Of a DNA stretch of 64,000 nt, positions 47,637-59,089 are shown piece by piece; the stretch's first letter is position 1, and every line of letters begins with the position of its first letter. The stretch is from Anderseniella sp963700735 (GTDB taxonomy: Bacteria; Pseudomonadota; Alphaproteobacteria; Rhizobiales; Aestuariivirgaceae), in the NCBI GenBank assembly GCA_963700735.1, contig CAVOYR010000007.1:62001-126000 (forward strand). The letters run 5' to 3'. The position numbers were made by a program, and so were the translations under genes. The notes under the pieces were generated by a model. The model searched no databases. It had not been told where the DNA came from and saw nothing but the letters and a program-made list of their open reading frames with translations.

Positions 47637-49469
47637 TCAATACACCCGCGCCTTGGGCGCGATCTTCTTCGGGTCGATGCCGCCTTCGGCTGGCGTGGTC
47701 AGCGGCTCTGTGTGCACCGGCCGGTAGCCCAGCTTCACCTTGCCGTTGTCGTCCACCCAGGACAGCGTGTGCTTGCGCCAGGTCTTGTCGTCGCGACCGT
47801 CATAGGGTCCCGACTTGTAGTCCTCGCGCGCATGCGCACCGCGGCTTTCCTTGCGCGCTTCCGCCGAGTAGACGGTGGTGATGGCGCAGGCCATCAGGTT
47901 CTCCAGTTCAAGCGTTTCGGCAAGGTCGGAGTTCCAGATCATCGACCGGTCCGTCACCTTCAGGTCAGACAGCTTCTGCCACGCCGCATCAAGCCGCCGG
48001 CAACCCTGCTCGAGCGTTTCCTGGGTGCGGAACACGGCCGCGTCTTCCTGCATGGCGCGCTGCATCTCCAGCCGCAGTTCGGCGGTCGGCACGGCCCCGC
48101 TGGCATGCCGCAGCGCATCAAAGCGCGACATGATCCTGTCGCACGAGGCTTCGTTGATGGCCGGGATCGGCGAGGTACGGTCGACCACTTCGCCCGCGCG
48201 TATGGCGGCAGCGCGGCCAAACACCACCAGGTCGATCAGCGAATTGGACCCCAGCCGGTTGGCACCGTGCACCGAGGCACAGCCTGCCTCGCCCACCGCC
48301 ATCAGGCCGGGCTGGATCGCGTCGGGGTTCTTCGCCGTCGGGTTGAGCACTTCACCCCAGTAGTTGGTGGGAATGCCGCCCATGTTGTAGTGCACCGTCG
48401 GCAGCACCGGGATCGGTTCGCGGGTCAGGTCGACGCCGGCAAAGATCTTGGCACTTTCCGAAATGCCCGGCAGGCGCTCGGCCAGCACCGCGGGATCGAG
48501 ATGATCGAGGTGCAGGTGAATGTGGTCCTTGTTCTTGCCTACGCCGCGGCCTTCGCGAATTTCCAGCGTCATGCAGCGCGAGACAACATCGCGCGAGGCG
48601 AGGTCCTTCGCGTTGGGCGCATAGCGCTCCATGAAGCGCTCGCCTTCCGAGTTGGTCAGGTAACCGCCCTCGCCGCGCGCGCCCTCGGTGATCAGGCAGC
48701 CAGCACCATAGATGCCGGTCGGGTGAAACTGCACGAACTCCATGTCCTGCAGCGGCAGGCCGGCGCGGGCAATCATGCCGTTGCCGTCCCCGGTACAGGT
48801 GTGGGCAGAGGTTGCCGAGAAGTAGGCGCGGCCATAGCCGCCGGTAGCGAGCACCACCATCTTGGCAGCGAACCGGTGGATGGTGCCGTCCTCGAGGTTC
48901 CACGCCACCACGCCGGTGCACACCCCGTCATCCGACATGATCAGGTCGATGGCGAAGTACTCGATGAAGAACTGCGCATTGTGCTTCAGGCTCTGGCCGT
49001 ACAGTGTGTGCAGGATGGCATGGCCGGTCCGGTCGGCCGCAGCACAGGTACGCTGCACCGGCGGGCCATCGCCGAAGTTCTGCATGTGACCGCCGAACGG
49101 GCGCTGGTAGATCTTGCCCTCCGAGGTCCGGCTGAACGGCACGCCATAGTGCTCAAGCTCGTAGACCGCCGCAGGTGCCTCGCGCGCCAGGTATTCCATG
49201 GCGTCGGTGTCACCCAGCCAGTCGGAGCCCTTGACTGTGTCGTACATGTGCCACTGCCAGTGATCCGGCCCCATGTTGCGCAAACTGGCCGCGATGCCGC
49301 CCTGGGCCGCCACGGTGTGCGACCGGGTCGGGAACACCTTGCTGATGCAGGCCGTACGCAAGCCCTGCTCGGCCATGCCAAGCGCTGCGCGAAGCCCGGC
49401 ACCACCAGCACCTACCACCACCACGTCGAACTGGTGGTCGACGTATTCATACGACTTGCTGGGTGCCAT
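47637..49469 (-). CDS. sdhA: Succinate dehydrogenase flavoprotein subunit
   Basis: The protein is 610 aa. FAD motif VVVGAGGAGLRAALGMAEQG and the flavin-linked His in RSHTVAAQGGIAAS are present, as are HPTGIYGAGCLITEGARGEGGYL and substrate-site residues in GANRLGSNSL. ATG at 49469 (MAPSKSYEYVDHQFD) has a GGAGG site; an upstream in-frame start would overlap sdhD. It is membrane-associated through SdhCD. Confidence 0.97.
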   Translation of the reverse strand: MAPSKSYEYVDHQFDVVVVGAGGAGLRAALGMAEQGLRTACISKVFPTRSHTVAAQGGIAASLRNMGPDHWQWHMYDTVKGSDWLGDTDAMEYLAREAPAAVYELEHYGVPFSRTSEGKIYQRPFGGHMQNFGDGPPVQRTCAAADRTGHAILHTLYGQSLKHNAQFFIEYFAIDLIMSDDGVCTGVVAWNLEDGTIHRFAAKMVVLATGGYGRAYFSATSAHTCTGDGNGMIARAGLPLQDMEFVQFHPTGIYGAGCLITEGARGEGGYLTNSEGERFMERYAPNAKDLASRDVVSRCMTLEIREGRGVGKNKDHIHLHLDHLDPAVLAERLPGISESAKIFAGVDLTREPIPVLPTVHYNMGGIPTNYWGEVLNPTAKNPDAIQPGLMAVGEAGCASVHGANRLGSNSLIDLVVFGRAAAIRAGEVVDRTSPIPAINEASCDRIMSRFDALRHASGAVPTAELRLEMQRAMQEDAAVFRTQETLEQGCRRLDAAWQKLSDLKVTDRSMIWNSDLAETLELENLMACAITTVYSAEARKESRGAHAREDYKSGPYDGRDDKTWRKHTLSWVDDNGKVKLGYRPVHTEPLTTPAEGGIDPKKIAPKARVY

Positions 49470-49476
49470 TGGGTGT

Positions 49477-49866
49477 TCAGCCTCCGAAAGAAATCTTGAG
49501 AATGGCAAACAGCCCGGTCAGCGCGATTGCCACGCAGAACAGAGCGTTCGCAACCAGTGCGGCAACCTTCGGCCCCTCGGCGTGGATGTAGTCCTCGATG
49601 ATGACCTGCATGCCCAGCTTCATGTGCCAGCACACCGAGATGATGGTGAACACCAGCATCAGGGCAACCAGCGGGTGGCCGATGTCGGCCAGCATCTCGG
49701 CTCGCGAGACATCAACGTGCGTCACCACGAAGATCACCATGAAGATGATCAGCGGAATGTTGGCAATCGCGGTGAGCCGCTGGTGCATGAAATGTTCGGT
49801 GCCGGCCTTTGCCGAGCCCAGCCCGCGCACCTTGGCCAGCGGCGTCCGCATGTTGGATCCAGTCAT
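49477..49866 (-). CDS. sdhD: Succinate dehydrogenase membrane anchor subunit
   Basis: The protein is 129 aa with three predicted membrane helices (about 30-50, 60-85 and 100-125). MRTPLAKVRGLGSAKAGTEHFMHQRLTAIANIPL is typical of alphaproteobacterial SdhD. The heme-ligand His lies in helix two (HMKLGMQVIIEDY region). It anchors SdhAB and forms part of the quinone site. Seven bases separate it from sdhA and 12 from sdhC. Confidence 0.94.
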   Translation of the reverse strand: MTGSNMRTPLAKVRGLGSAKAGTEHFMHQRLTAIANIPLIIFMVIFVVTHVDVSRAEMLADIGHPLVALMLVFTIISVCWHMKLGMQVIIEDYIHAEGPKVAALVANALFCVAIALTGLFAILKISFGG

Positions 49867-49878
49867 CTCCGCCGCCCC

Positions 49879-50274
49879 CTATCGAACCGCATAGGCCACG
49901 ATCCAGATCAGCAGCGTCAACGCCAGCGATCCAATCAGGTTTGCCTTGGCCAGTACCTCGATCAGCTTCAGCCCGAAGCCGTGGCCCGTGTCCCACACCA
50001 GGTGACGCAAGCCCCCCAGCGCATGGTGGATCAGCGCCCAGGTGAAGCCCAGCAGGACCAGCCTGCCGAACCACGAGCCGATGAAGCCCTGCACGAAATC
50101 GAAGTATCCGGCTGAATGCGAGGCCGCCAGCAGCCACCACACGAATCCCGCCATGCCGAAGTACAATCCGGCCCCGGTGATGCGATGCACGATCGACATC
50201 ATCATCGTCAGCATCGGCCTGTAAACCTGCAGGTGCGGCGACAGTGGCCGCTCCTTCATGGGTGTTCCCGCCAT
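49879..50274 (-). CDS. sdhC: Succinate dehydrogenase cytochrome b556 subunit
   Basis: The protein is 131 aa, three helices. ERPLSPHLQVYRPMLTMMMSIVHRITGAGLY is the family start, and the heme-binding His lies in IHHALGGLRHLVWDTGHG. ATG 50274 with GAGGAAG upstream is used; a longer frame to 50376 lacks support. It is the first gene of sdhCDAB. A partial match to the TGTTGCATTGCAACA motif lies at 50313-50327 in its promoter region. Confidence 0.95.
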   Translation of the reverse strand: MAGTPMKERPLSPHLQVYRPMLTMMMSIVHRITGAGLYFGMAGFVWWLLAASHSAGYFDFVQGFIGSWFGRLVLLGFTWALIHHALGGLRHLVWDTGHGFGLKLIEVLAKANLIGSLALTLLIWIVAYAVR

Positions 50275-50312
50275 GTAACTTCCTCGCTCGTCAACTTGGC
50301 CCAAGATGTACA

Positions 50313-50327
50313 ATGTGCGCTGCAACA
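50313..50327. promoter_or_regulatory. Weak match to the palindromic motif upstream of sdhC
   Basis: ATGTGCGCTGCAACA matches the TGTTGCATTGCAACA pattern at 10 of 15 positions, with a full TGCAACA half. It lies 39 bp before the sdhC start. It may be chance. Confidence 0.3.
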
Positions 50328-50391
50328 TAGGCAATGCACCCTTGGTGCTATTCCACCAGTTGTAAACCCATTCCATAAACTCATGTTGCCG

Positions 50392-51450
50392 CTAGCTGCC
50401 CAGCGGCATCAGTGCCCAGTAGTCCAGATCCAGGATCACGCCATCGGCGTACTTGCCGTCTTCGGTCCTGAGCGGAAAATCGCTGCATGGCCGGTCCTTC
50501 GTTGCCACCAGCCGCAGCCGCAGCGCGCCAACGCCCGGGTGATCGGGCAGTTCCGCCTTGTCGAGCACATGCGACCAGCAGAACACCGTGTCGCCGGCAA
50601 ACAGCGGCGCCACGTGCGATCCGCCATTGATGCCCGCGATGTGAAACGCGTTGGCCAGCCCGTTGAAGCTCAAGGACCGCGCGATCGAAATGACATGCCC
50701 GCCATAGATCAGCCGCCGGCCAAACCGGCCCTGGCCTTCGGTGAACTGGTTGAAGTGAACCTTGGCCGTATTCTGGTACAGCCGTGTCGCGATCATGTGT
50801 TCGGCTTCTTCCACGGTCATGCCGTCAACGTGGTCGATCTTCTCGCCGATGGCATAGTCGTTCCAGGTGTGCACAGAACCGGACAGCGCGGTATCCCAGT
50901 TGCCATGCAGCACCGGCGGCACCGCCATGCCGATCCTGTCAGGGTTCACCACGCTGGCCAATGCCGGCACAACGGGATCGGGCGCGGGTGCGGCCTGGTC
51001 ACGCTTTCGCACCATCACCCAGCGCACGAACTCCAGCACCGTTGCCCCATGCTGGTTCACCCCCGTCGAGCGCACGTACACGACGCCCGTTTGACCGTTG
51101 GAGTTCTCCTTCAGGCCGATCACCTCGGATGTCGAGCTCAGCGTGTCGCCGACATGCACCTGCTTGAGGAACCGGCACTGCGCGTAGCCGAGGTTCGCCA
51201 CCGCGTTCACCGAGATGTCCGGCACGGTCTTGCCGAACACGATGTGGAACACCAGCATGTCATCGACCGGTGCGCGTTCATAGCCGATGCTCGCTGCGAA
51301 CGCGTCCGACGACTGGACAGCGAAACGGGTTCCATACAGCGCCGTGTACAGCGCCACGTCGCCCACGGTGACGGTGCGCGGCGTGGCATGGCGGATCACC
51401 TGGCCGAGGCGAAAGTCCTCGAAGAAATTGCCCGCACTGGTCTTGTTCAT
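50392..51450 (-). CDS. mch: Mesaconyl-CoA hydratase (MaoC family)
   Basis: The protein is 352 aa with two hot-dog (MaoC) domains. FFEDFRLGQVIRHATPRTVTVGDVALYTALYG, FHIVFGKTVPDISVNAVANLGYA and VIGLKENSNGQTGVVYVRS closely match mesaconyl-CoA hydratases of the ethylmalonyl-CoA pathway (recalled from Rhodobacter). It hydrates mesaconyl-CoA to beta-methylmalyl-CoA. The start at 51450 overlaps the stop of the malyl-CoA lyase-type gene (ATGA), so the two are co-translated. The pairing supports the function. Confidence 0.85.
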   Translation of the reverse strand: MNKTSAGNFFEDFRLGQVIRHATPRTVTVGDVALYTALYGTRFAVQSSDAFAASIGYERAPVDDMLVFHIVFGKTVPDISVNAVANLGYAQCRFLKQVHVGDTLSSTSEVIGLKENSNGQTGVVYVRSTGVNQHGATVLEFVRWVMVRKRDQAAPAPDPVVPALASVVNPDRIGMAVPPVLHGNWDTALSGSVHTWNDYAIGEKIDHVDGMTVEEAEHMIATRLYQNTAKVHFNQFTEGQGRFGRRLIYGGHVISIARSLSFNGLANAFHIAGINGGSHVAPLFAGDTVFCWSHVLDKAELPDHPGVGALRLRLVATKDRPCSDFPLRTEDGKYADGVILDLDYWALMPLGS

Positions 51451-52331
51451 GCTTGCGCTTCCATTGCCTCTATGGCCTGCGACAGGGCCACGGTCTTCCT
51501 TGCCATCTCGCAGTGCAGAAGCTCTACCATGCGGCCGTTCAGGTTGATTACCCCTAGTCCCCGGTTTTCGGGTTGCTCGAACGCCGCGATGATCTCCTGC
51601 GCCTGGGCGATGTCGTCGGTTGTCGGCGCGAACGCGACGTTGGCCGGTCCGATCTGGCCCGGGTGGATCAGTGTCTTGCCATCCATGCCCAGCAGCTTGC
51701 CCTGCTCGCATTCGGCCACGCAGCCAGCCTCGTTGCGGAAGTCATTGTAGACGCCATCGATGATCACCAGCCCGCAAGCACGCGCCGCGGCAAGGCACGT
51801 CATCAGCCACGGCACCATCGCGAGCCTGTTCTGGCCAAGCCCGGCACCGGTTTCCTTGGCGAGGTCGTTGGTGCCCATCACCATGCACTCGAACCGGGGC
51901 TGCTTGCGGACAGCCTTGGCGATCTTGTGGGCGTTGATCACCGCCAGCGGCGTTTCCATCATCGCCCAGATGCGAAGGTCATCGGGTGCGCCAGCAGAAT
52001 CGAGCGCGCGGGCGACCGCTTCGACATCGTCAGGCCGGGATACCTTTGGCACCAGGATCGCGTCGGCGCCACACTGTGCAGCAGCGGCAAGGTCATCGCG
52101 ACCCCAGTCCGTATCAAGGCCGTTGATCCGGATGACCAGTTCGCGCCGCCCGTATCCGCCGTCGCGCACCGCCTCGCATACCTGCTGGCGCGCATCCGTC
52201 TTGGAGCCCGGCGCAACGGCATCCTCGAGGTCGAGGATCAGGGTGTCGGCAGCAAGCGACTTTGCCTTTTCCAGCGCCCTGGCATTCGACCCCGGCATGT
52301 ACAGCACGCTGCGGCGCGGCCTCACACTCAT
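51447..52331 (-). CDS. CitE/HpcH-type CoA ester lyase (malyl-CoA lyase or malyl-CoA thioesterase)
   Basis: The protein is 294 aa, a TIM barrel. RSVLYMPGSNARALEKAKSLAADTLILDLEDAV, IWAMMETPLAVINAHKIAK, MVMGTNDLAKETGAG and DGKTLIHPGQIGPAN mark the family. The shape and wording are closer to (3S)-malyl-CoA thioesterase (Mcl2) than to the longer Mcl1 lyase, but this cannot be settled by eye. It would split beta-methylmalyl-CoA or malyl-CoA, or hydrolyse malyl-CoA. It is coupled to mch and diverges from pdxY, with a palindrome-like site between. Confidence 0.8.
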   Translation of the reverse strand: MSVRPRRSVLYMPGSNARALEKAKSLAADTLILDLEDAVAPGSKTDARQQVCEAVRDGGYGRRELVIRINGLDTDWGRDDLAAAAQCGADAILVPKVSRPDDVEAVARALDSAGAPDDLRIWAMMETPLAVINAHKIAKAVRKQPRFECMVMGTNDLAKETGAGLGQNRLAMVPWLMTCLAAARACGLVIIDGVYNDFRNEAGCVAECEQGKLLGMDGKTLIHPGQIGPANVAFAPTTDDIAQAQEIIAAFEQPENRGLGVINLNGRMVELLHCEMARKTVALSQAIEAMEAQA

Positions 52332-52375
52332 TTTGTCATTCCCGCTTCAATTGGTTTGGTGTCCCTGTCTTAGAA

Positions 52376-52390
52376 TATTGCATCGCACAA
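52376..52390. promoter_or_regulatory. Palindrome-like operator candidate between the CoA ester lyase gene and pdxY
   Basis: TATTGCATCGCACAA matches the TGTTGCATTGCAACA pattern at 11 of 15 positions. It lies 45 bp before the CoA ester lyase start and 105 bp before pdxY. Confidence 0.4.
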
Positions 52391-52494
52391 TAACAAGCCT
52401 GCTTTGGTAGAGGCCCCTTCCCCCGGACTGCATCCTTCGGCCATACTCCCCCTGACCTGCCAACTGAATCGTTCCTTGCTCAAGTTCTGACCCC

Positions 52495-53334
52495 ATGGCC
52501 ATCGTCTCAATCTCGTCGCGCATCTCGCGCGGCTATATCGGCAATACCGCAACGGCATTTGCCGCGCGCCGGCTGGGCGTGGACGTGTGGGAGGTGCCGA
52601 CGGTCAACTGGCCGCATCACCCCGGTCATGGCCGCCCGTCGGGACCCGTCACCTCGGCGAAAGACATGGAAGCCATGCTGATGGCGTTCGAGCGGCCCGA
52701 CTGGCGCCGCGAGATCGACCTGGTGATGACCGGCTATTTCCGCGACGTCGGCCAGGTCGAGGCTGCTGCCGCCTTCATCGGCCGCCTGCGCGAGGCACGA
52801 CAGCAGTTCCAGGTGGTCGTCGATCCGGTCTGTGGCGATGCGCGTGGCTGCTATGTCGCCGCCGACATCATCGAGGCGATCAAGTCTCACCTCATTCCAC
52901 TTGCAGACACCATCACCCCCAACCGGTTCGAACTGAACGTGCTCACGGGTGGCGAGTGGAACGAGAATGTGAGCCTTGTCCATGCCGCACGCTCACTGGG
53001 CGCAGAGAACGTGGCGGTGACCTCCGCCTTCTCGCAGACGCTCGGCATCGGCAACCTGCTGGTTGAACCAAGGAATGCCACCTTGCACGAGACGCTGGCC
53101 TTCCCCGATCCGCCACACGGCACCGGCGACCTGTTTGCCGGCGTGTTCGCCGCGCGCATCCTCAAATCGTCGGCGCGCGAGTCGCTCATTCATGCAGGCA
53201 ACACCGTCTATCGCATCATAGAGGCAACCGCGCTGTCGGGCCATGACGAGCTTGACCTCGCCAAGTGGAACGACCTCATCGACGCACCGCCCCACACCGG
53301 CAACATTGTCCACGTCCGCTCGACGAATGCGTGA
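52495..53334 (+). CDS. pdxY: Pyridoxal kinase
   Basis: It phosphorylates pyridoxal for PLP salvage. The protein is 279 aa, a ribokinase-like fold. VSISSRISRGYIGNTATAFAARRLG, DPVCGDARG and the anion hole PHGTGDLFAGVF are typical, and TPNRFELNVLTG is the conserved segment before the ATP site. It overlaps the DUF429 gene by 8 bp. Confidence 0.92.
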   Translation: MAIVSISSRISRGYIGNTATAFAARRLGVDVWEVPTVNWPHHPGHGRPSGPVTSAKDMEAMLMAFERPDWRREIDLVMTGYFRDVGQVEAAAAFIGRLREARQQFQVVVDPVCGDARGCYVAADIIEAIKSHLIPLADTITPNRFELNVLTGGEWNENVSLVHAARSLGAENVAVTSAFSQTLGIGNLLVEPRNATLHETLAFPDPPHGTGDLFAGVFAARILKSSARESLIHAGNTVYRIIEATALSGHDELDLAKWNDLIDAPPHTGNIVHVRSTNA

Positions 53335-54025
53335 ATTCTTCGTTGCCGGGCTGGACGGATGCAAGGCCGGCTGGGTGATGGTGACGTGGTCGGGCAACCC
53401 TGACGCAAGCCCGCAGGTAACGTTGATCAATCATTTCCAGCAGGCGCTGGCCACGGCCGCCCGGCTGATCGCCGTCGACATGCCGATCGGGTTCCCGGTC
53501 GCGTCGGAACGGGCTTGCGAAGGGATGGCCCGCAAGGTGCTGGGACCAAGGCGCAACTCGGTGTTTGCCGTACCCTGCCGCGCGGCAGTGGAAGCGCCTG
53601 ATTACATCACCGGTTGTGAGGTCAATTTCGCGCTGACGGGAAAACGGTTCTCGAAACAGGCATTCATGCTGTTTCCGAAGATGCGGGAAATCGACAGCTG
53701 CCTGACGCCTGTGCGCCAGGGTTGGGTGTTCGAAATTCATCCCGAGGTGTCGTTCTGGGCCATGAACGGTGAAGCACCGCTCGACCACTACAAGAAGACG
53801 CCGGAAGGCGCAGCACACCGGCGTGAACTGCTGGCCCGCAACGGCTTTCCGATCGACCGCCTGCAACATCCGCGCTGGAACAAGTCAGTAGTGGCCGAAG
53901 ACGACATTCTCGACGCTTGTGCGTGCGCCTGGTCGGCGTTTCGCGTTGCGCAAGGACGCCACCTGTCGCTACCGGCCGAGCCGGAGCTTGATGCCCGTGG
54001 CCTTCGCATGCAGATTAGTGCATGA
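53327..54025 (+). CDS. DUF429 family protein
   Basis: The protein is 232 aa. The start MREFFVAGLDGCKAGWVMVTW, IAVDMPIGFP and KQAFMLFPKMREID identify DUF429. It is related to RNase H-like or nuclease-like folds but the activity is unknown. ATG 53327 is inside the end of pdxY (8-bp overlap), so it is translationally coupled. The acidic pattern (D10, D..D in AVDMP, EDDILD) is in line with a metal site, by inference. Confidence 0.8.
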   Translation: MREFFVAGLDGCKAGWVMVTWSGNPDASPQVTLINHFQQALATAARLIAVDMPIGFPVASERACEGMARKVLGPRRNSVFAVPCRAAVEAPDYITGCEVNFALTGKRFSKQAFMLFPKMREIDSCLTPVRQGWVFEIHPEVSFWAMNGEAPLDHYKKTPEGAAHRRELLARNGFPIDRLQHPRWNKSVVAEDDILDACACAWSAFRVAQGRHLSLPAEPELDARGLRMQISA

Positions 54026-54037
54026 CAGTTCACGCCC

Positions 54038-54991
54038 ATGGACCACGGATTTTTTGACATGATTACCCCTGCCGACATCGCCGCCGCGCATGAGCGCATC
54101 TCGCCATACCTGCGCCGCACCCCGGTGATGGACGTCCGCCTGCCCGGCATTGCCAACCCGGTCACGCTCAAGCTCGACTGCTTCCAGCGCTCTGGTGCAT
54201 TCAAGGCGCGAGGCGCCTTCAATTCGCTGGTCGGCAACGAGGAAGCTCTTGCCGCAGGCGTCGCCGCAGCCTCCGGCGGCAACCACGGGGCAGCCGTTGC
54301 CTGCGCTGCAGACGCATTGGGCCTCAAGGCGCATATTTTCGTCCCGACCATTTCATCACCAGCGAAAGTCGCCAAGATCAGGTCGTACGGGGCCGAGGTG
54401 CTGGTGCGAGGTGCCGTCTATGCCGAGGCGCTGGCCCTGTGCGAGGCCTACATTGCCAGCTCCAATGCGGTGTCCGTGCACGCCTATGACGCACCGCTCA
54501 CCGTGGCAGGCCAGGGCACGCTGGCGGTTGAGCTGGAACAGCAGGCCCCTGATCTCGACACCGTGCTGGTGGCGGTCGGCGGCGGCGGGCTGATCGGCGG
54601 CGTGGCTGCCTGGTACGAAGATCGCGCCCGTGTCGTGTCGGTCGAGCCTGAAACATCGCGCGCGCTTCATGCCGCCCGCGAGGCAGGCCGGCCGGTCAAG
54701 GTGGACGTGTCGGGGATCGCAGCTGATTCACTGGGCGCATCCACCATCGGTACGCTGCCCTTCGAGATCACCCAGAAGTACGTCAATGACTACCTGCTGG
54801 TGTCCGGTGAGGCCATCGAGGCCGCCCAGCGCTGGCTGTGGGACCATTGCCGCATCATCACCGAACCCGGCGGATGCGCCGTGCTGGCCGCGCTGCTGGA
54901 AGGCGTTTATGTGCCCCAGCCCGGCGAAAAGGTGTGTGCCGTTATCTGTGGCGGCAACGTCGATCCGGCCAGGTTTGCCGTCACTCCCTGA
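54038..54991 (+). CDS. PLP-dependent threonine/serine dehydratase-like protein
   Basis: The protein is 317 aa, a fold-type II PLP enzyme. The Schiff-base lysine is K56 in SGAFKARGAFN, ASGGNHGAAVACAA contacts the substrate carboxylate, and VAVGGGGLIGG binds PLP phosphate. The length suggests a catabolic or single-domain dehydratase (no ACT regulatory domain), such as serine/threonine dehydratase or hydroxyaspartate dehydratase. The start at 54038 is used; ATG at 54059 is possible. It is 12 bp after DUF429 and upstream of a DUF1330 gene. Confidence 0.85.
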   Translation: MDHGFFDMITPADIAAAHERISPYLRRTPVMDVRLPGIANPVTLKLDCFQRSGAFKARGAFNSLVGNEEALAAGVAAASGGNHGAAVACAADALGLKAHIFVPTISSPAKVAKIRSYGAEVLVRGAVYAEALALCEAYIASSNAVSVHAYDAPLTVAGQGTLAVELEQQAPDLDTVLVAVGGGGLIGGVAAWYEDRARVVSVEPETSRALHAAREAGRPVKVDVSGIAADSLGASTIGTLPFEITQKYVNDYLLVSGEAIEAAQRWLWDHCRIITEPGGCAVLAALLEGVYVPQPGEKVCAVICGGNVDPARFAVTP

Positions 54992-55009
54992 TCACGAAAG
55001 GACTTGCCC

Positions 55010-55297
55010 ATGCCCGCCTACCTGATTGCCCGCATCACCGTCACCGACCCGGAACAGTATGAGCACTACAAGGCGCTCGCCCCTGCTGCCATCGCGAAGT
55101 ACGGCGGCAAGTATCTCGCCCGCGGCGGCGCCACCGAAACGGTCGAAGGCGACAGCGAGGACCGGCGCGTCGTGATCCTGGAATTTGCCGACACAGCCAC
55201 AGCCCGCAAGTTCTATGCGTCACCGGAATACTCGGAAGCGAGGGCAAAGCGCGAAGGCGCTGCCACCGGTCAGTTCGTGATCGTCGAAGGGCTTTGA
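55010..55297 (+). CDS. DUF1330 family protein
   Basis: The protein is 95 aa, a small ferredoxin-like alpha/beta fold. MPAYLIARITVTDPEQYEHYKALAPAAIAKYGGKYLARGG and VVILEFADTATARKFYASPEYSEARAKREGA are characteristic of DUF1330. ATG at 55010 has an AGGA site seven bases upstream. It is in the same run as pdxY, 18 bp after the dehydratase. Function is unknown. Confidence 0.88.
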   Translation: MPAYLIARITVTDPEQYEHYKALAPAAIAKYGGKYLARGGATETVEGDSEDRRVVILEFADTATARKFYASPEYSEARAKREGAATGQFVIVEGL

Positions 55298-55304
55298 GAC
55301 TGGC

Positions 55305-56078
55305 TTAGCTGGTTGCCGTCATGGCCGAACAGCCAAGCACCACGCCGCCATTGTCGCCCTGCAATACGGCCACGCAGCTGCTTGCTTGCTTGTCCATCAT
55401 GTGCTTGCGCGGCAGGGAGATCTTCATCTGCTCGCCCTTCCACATGGCGGCCGGCGTCAACCGGCGCACGACATTATGATAGGTCACCGTGCGGCCGCTG
55501 TTTTCGCCACGCTCGATTTGCACCGTCACTTCGGGTGCCACCGACATCACCCACACGGTGGAATCCTGGATGATGCGATCGGTGGGCGAACCGCCCACGA
55601 TGATGTCCAGTTCCGACCCGCGCGCGGAGATTTCGATCGGCACGAAATAACGGTCCGGTACGGCACTTTGCTGGCTGATTTCTGCGAGCACTTCCTCGCG
55701 ATGGGACCCAACCACATGGGTTCTGCCGTTGATGACCATTTGTGGCGTGTACACGCGCCCGTCGCCGCGCCGGGCCGCATAGTCCTTCTGGCGGCGGCTG
55801 AACAACGGCTGGGACAGGGTGTCCTGCCAGCCGAGGTAGTTCCAGTAATCGACGTTCATGCTGACGGCAATAATGCCGGGCCGGTTGACAAGCTCAGCCA
55901 TGAATTCATCAGCCGGCGGGCAAGACGAGCACCCTTGCGAGGTGAACAGCTCGATCAGCACGGGTGGATTGCCTGTCGCAGCGGCAGCCGGCCACGAAGC
56001 ACCGCCCAGCGCGGCTGCACCGCAAGCCAGCCCTGAGGCCAGCAGGCCGCGCCGGTTGATGTTTGATGTGATGTTCAT
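55305..56078 (-). CDS. DUF1223 thioredoxin-like secreted protein
   Basis: The protein is 257 aa. The N-terminus has an NRRGLL twin-arginine-like motif and a hydrophobic stretch ending AAAA. The thioredoxin-like domain has a CSSC redox motif (C50, C53) in LFTSQGCSSCPPADEFM. SMNVDYWNYLGWQDTLSQPLFSRRQKDYA and TPQMVINGR are family features. It probably acts in the periplasm; the substrate is unknown. It is downstream of acnA on the same strand, with two stem-loops between. Confidence 0.85.
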   Translation of the reverse strand: MNITSNINRRGLLASGLACGAAALGGASWPAAAATGNPPVLIELFTSQGCSSCPPADEFMAELVNRPGIIAVSMNVDYWNYLGWQDTLSQPLFSRRQKDYAARRGDGRVYTPQMVINGRTHVVGSHREEVLAEISQQSAVPDRYFVPIEISARGSELDIIVGGSPTDRIIQDSTVWVMSVAPEVTVQIERGENSGRTVTYHNVVRRLTPAAMWKGEQMKISLPRKHMMDKQASSCVAVLQGDNGGVVLGCSAMTATS

Positions 56079-56112
56079 GAAACACTTATCGCTGATGCCC
56101 CGATCAACTGCC

Positions 56113-56149
56113 ACTCACGAGTGAGTGAGACCGCGATGGCTGCGGTCTC
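56113..56149. repeat. Two adjacent inverted repeats after acnA
   Basis: ACTCAC-GA-GTGAGT (56113-56126) and GAGACCGC...GCGGTCTC (56127-56149) are perfect stems. They lie 48-84 bp after the acnA stop on the minus strand. No T tract follows, so factor-dependent termination or message protection is possible. Confidence 0.5.
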
Positions 56150-56196
56150 CCTCTCCCGTGAAGCCCGGCGGCTGGTCGGTTCAGGAACACGCACCG

Positions 56197-58962
<2,766 letters not shown>

Positions 58963-59089
58963 GTCTGGTGCTCCGTCGCGTGCGTGAACAGGGTTGGCGG
59001 TGTATTAGCCAAATCTGGCCGCACTTACCAGTACGTCTCTTGTCGAAGTGGGCTTTTATCGCCCTCACGCTTGCGTTAAACGGGCCTTG

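Noticed and set aside
47610..49499. 629-codon open frame on the + strand
   Set aside because: It is antisense to sdhA. Long antisense frames are common in GC-rich DNA, and the translation has no domains.
50116..51750. 544-codon open frame opposite sdhC and mch
   Set aside because: It is antisense across two supported genes; no motif is recognisable.
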